Shown: piece after piece, positions 62,091 to 64,000 of the stretch | Position numbering within the stretch: the stretch's first letter is position 1 | Layout of the letters: each line of letters begins with the position of its first letter | Assembly (NCBI GenBank): GCA_018267315.1 | Contig: JAFDYS010000009.1 | Span: forward strand, 1 to 64,000 | DNA: 64,000 nt | Direction of reading: 5' to 3' | From: Bacteroidota bacterium | GTDB lineage: Bacteria; Bacteroidota; Bacteroidia; Chitinophagales; UBA10324 | Translations under genes and position numbers: made by a program | Notes under the pieces: model-generated | The model's database searches: none | What the model was told of the DNA's origin: nothing | What the model saw: only the letters and a program-made list of their open reading frames with translations

Positions 62091-64000
62091 TTACTGCACC
62101 ACCAGTTTTTTCACATCGAGAATCACATCTTCATCCGACAGGAGTTTGATGAAATAGATTCCTTTCGAAAATGAGGAAACATCCATGATGATCTTGTCTC
62201 CATCCAATACTCGTTCCGCAACTTTTCTTCCCTGCTGATCATACATCACCATCTTTGCATGAATAAGATTCGAAAGCTGAACGTACGTATTGCCGGCGGA
62301 CGGGTTCGGGAAAATTTCAAATAGGGATCCACTGAACAACGGTGTAATTCCTACCCCCACCACTTCAAGCGATTCCGATGCAGCCGAGCATCCGAAGCTT
62401 GAGGTGACCACCACATAATAAGTTCCGTTTTGCGTAGCCACATAGATTTGATCCGTGGCACCGGGTATGAGTTCTCCATTGTAATACCATTGATTCCCCG
62501 CCGGAGAACTGGAGTAGAGTGTATCGTTTGACTGTGTGATGGTAGGTGACGGTGCGGGATGCACGTCAATGCCGAGCACCGCTTCACCGCCATCGCCGCA
62601 TCCGTTACTTGCAAACACCGTAATGTTTCCGCTGCCGGTGGCCATCAAAACCATGATTGAAGTATCCCCCTGACCGGAGATAATAACGCAACCATTTGGA
62701 ACGCTCCAGTTGTATGATTCGCCGTAAAGCACATTGTTGATGTTGAACGATGCCGTATCGCCGCTGCACCATTCCGTGCTTCCAAAAATATCTGATGGTG
62801 TGAGCGGCAAAGAATTGATCGCAACGGGAAATGAAACTGTGTTTCCGTTTCCGCATTCGCTGCTGACGGCAGTCACCGAAACATTTCCTTGCACCACGCC
62901 AAATTGAACTTCAATGGAAGCGGTGCCTTGTCCCGAGAGGATGGTTGCATCATTCGGTACCGTCCATTCGTACGAATCAGCATTGGCAACTTCTGTGGTC
63001 AGGTAGCTTCCGTTGCTTCCTTCGCAAACTACTACATCACCGCTAATCGCGGCCGTTTGAGGAAGCGGATGCACGGTTACGCTTAACGATGCTGTGATGC
63101 CTGCTCCGCAATCGTTACCTGCCGGAGTCACGCTCACATCACCGGAAAATGCGCCGAACATAATCGTGATCGAAGTATCTCCTTGTCCTGAGAGAATGGT
63201 GGCCCCTTCGGGAACGATCCATTCATAATTGCTCACCCCGTCAATGGATGCCGTGCTATAGGATAGCTGAGAATTTTCGCAAGCCGCTTCCGCACCGGTG
63301 ATGGCCGCTGCCTGGGGCGCCGAGTTCACCGTAACCGCTAGTGAAGTGGCCGGGCCGCTTCCGCAATTAACACTCACACCGGCGACGCTTACCTCACCCG
63401 AAGCGCTACCGAACTGAATCACCACCGAGGTATCACCTTGTCCGGAAAGAATCGTGGCTCCCACCGGTGCCAGCCAACTGTAACTGTCAGCGCCGGCCAC
63501 GGCATTAATCGTGTAGGTGGCCTCCGTTGCTGAACAAACCACCTGGCTGCCGCTAATCGCGCCGGGGCTCTCCGGAATCACGCAGGTGTACACCGCGCTG
63601 TAAATATTTCCATCGAGGTCACCGGTGTATCCTTTGGCAGCATTCGGAAAGCACACGCTGAAAAGCCCGCTGTTGCCCACCAGCTCGGAGCTCCAGTTGG
63701 TTCCGTAGTCCAACGTAGAAAGCACATTTCCGAAATCATCCGCAAATACAATGGAAGCGGATGATCTTACGGCGGCGCTGCGCACCACCGCTTCAGGCAC
63801 GTTGCCTGAATAAACAGTATCCCATGTGGCACCGCCATCGGTTGTCTTAATAATAGTTTGCAGGTTGCCTCCGGCATAGACTGTGTCCTGATCCACTACG
63901 GCAAGGGCCAGCATGCCCAGCGTATCACTGCTGTAAACCTGTTGCCACGATGCACCACCGTCTGTGGTTTTGAAAATGTATCCGTGTTCAAACCCGCCAT
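62091..64000 (-). CDS. Large T9SS-secreted protein with PKD-like repeats (5' truncated)
   Basis: The minus-strand frame is open to the right edge, so the start lies outside; 636 codons are visible. The first part has BNR/YCF48-like repeats (KTTDGGASWQQV and IIKTTDGGATWDTV), then four PKD-like modules of about 85 residues, each with ATILSGQGDTS, and finally a T9SS sorting domain (FEIFPNPSAGNTYVQLSNLI, SFSKGIYFIKLLSDEDVI). It is exported and anchored or released at the surface; an adhesin-like role is inference. The terminator at 62046-62073 follows. Confidence 0.85.
   Translation of the reverse strand, partial: GGFEHGYIFKTTDGGASWQQVYSSDTLGMLALAVVDQDTVYAGGNLQTIIKTTDGGATWDTVYSGNVPEAVVRSAAVRSSASIVFADDFGNVLSTLDYGTNWSSELVGNSGLFSVCFPNAAKGYTGDLDGNIYSAVYTCVIPESPGAISGSQVVCSATEATYTINAVAGADSYSWLAPVGATILSGQGDTSVVIQFGSASGEVSVAGVSVNCGSGPATSLAVTVNSAPQAAAITGAEAACENSQLSYSTASIDGVSNYEWIVPEGATILSGQGDTSITIMFGAFSGDVSVTPAGNDCGAGITASLSVTVHPLPQTAAISGDVVVCEGSNGSYLTTEVANADSYEWTVPNDATILSGQGTASIEVQFGVVQGNVSVTAVSSECGNGNTVSFPVAINSLPLTPSDIFGSTEWCSGDTASFNINNVLYGESYNWSVPNGCVIISGQGDTSIMVLMATGSGNITVFASNGCGDGGEAVLGIDVHPAPSPTITQSNDTLYSSSPAGNQWYYNGELIPGATDQIYVATQNGTYYVVVTSSFGCSAASESLEVVGVGITPLFSGSLFEIFPNPSAGNTYVQLSNLIHAKMVMYDQQGRKVAERVLDGDKIIMDVSSFSKGIYFIKLLSDEDVILDVKKLVVQ
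62668..63450 (-). repeat. Four tandem PKD-like repeats of about 255 bp
   Basis: A common anchor, the reverse complement of the Gly-Gln-Gly codons in ATILSGQGDTS, occurs at 62668, 62926, 63181 and 63436. The steps are 258, 255 and 255 bases, that is 86, 85 and 85 codons. The units are alike in protein but differ at many third positions. Confidence 0.75.

Noticed and set aside
62668..63450. CRISPR-like regular repeats
   Set aside because: The period of about 255 bp lies in a coding frame and encodes PKD-like modules.

Overview
The window reads as a chromosome segment of a Bacteroidota bacterium, probably of the Chitinophagales/Sphingobacteriales kind. The reasons are several secreted proteins with type IX secretion (T9SS) C-terminal sorting tails (36925-37782, 50699-52135, 62091-64000), a DUF5777 barrel protein, a DUF5723/OmpA fusion, an SLC45-type transporter, few Shine-Dalgarno sequences, and TAnnTTTG-like -7 promoter elements. 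I see no tRNA, rRNA, CRISPR array, insertion sequence or phage gene.

Region 1 (1-31545) is a large surface-polysaccharide locus. It opens with the C-terminal part of a Wzt-like ABC exporter ATPase, which suggests ABC-dependent export of an O-antigen-like glycan. It then carries about a dozen glycosyltransferases (GT2, GT-B, exostosin-like, GT25), five methyltransferases, a DegT aminotransferase, WbqC, two tandem beta-propeller proteins, a GNAT acetyltransferase gene with an in-frame TGA, an OafA-type acyltransferase and a FemAB-like acyltransferase. It also has a HisH / CMAH-like metallo-beta-lactamase-fold / HisF / N-acetyl-sugar amidotransferase cassette, an AsnB/WbpS-like amidotransferase and a multi-pass membrane protein. 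Most + strand genes touch or overlap by 4 bases, so they are probably cotranscribed. The first 8.1 kb is clearly more AT-rich than what follows.

Region 2 (31608-43647) is mostly housekeeping: a site-2 protease with CBS domains, NhaA, an MBL-fold hydrolase, a four-gene secreted set (choice-of-anchor-V-like T9SS protein, small cytochrome-like lipoprotein, YceI, DUF5777), Bcp peroxiredoxin, a lone glycosyltransferase, an M23 peptidase, a sodium:solute symporter and a TIGR01777 epimerase.

Region 3 (43718-58630) covers the cell envelope and alpha-glucan use: a peptide-binding lipoprotein, a DUF5723/OmpA protein with five exact-length 81-bp thrombospondin-3 repeats, a FISUMP protein, two GH13 amylases, an SLC45-type sugar transporter, a DUF2975/XRE regulatory pair with a candidate operator, and a CRTAC1-like FG-GAP protein.

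Region 4 (58752-64000) holds uvrA, a small YeaQ/GlsB membrane protein and the C-terminal part of a large T9SS adhesin-like protein cut by the window edge.

The most notable points are the amidino-sugar cassette, whose HisF-like protein has lost the catalytic Asp11 and which carries a CMAH-like MBL protein without a Rieske domain between its parts; the tandem propeller genes next to WbqC and the interrupted acetyltransferase; and the paired secreted proteins with CX4CH and CX7CH motifs. All functions are read from motifs by eye; no database search was run.
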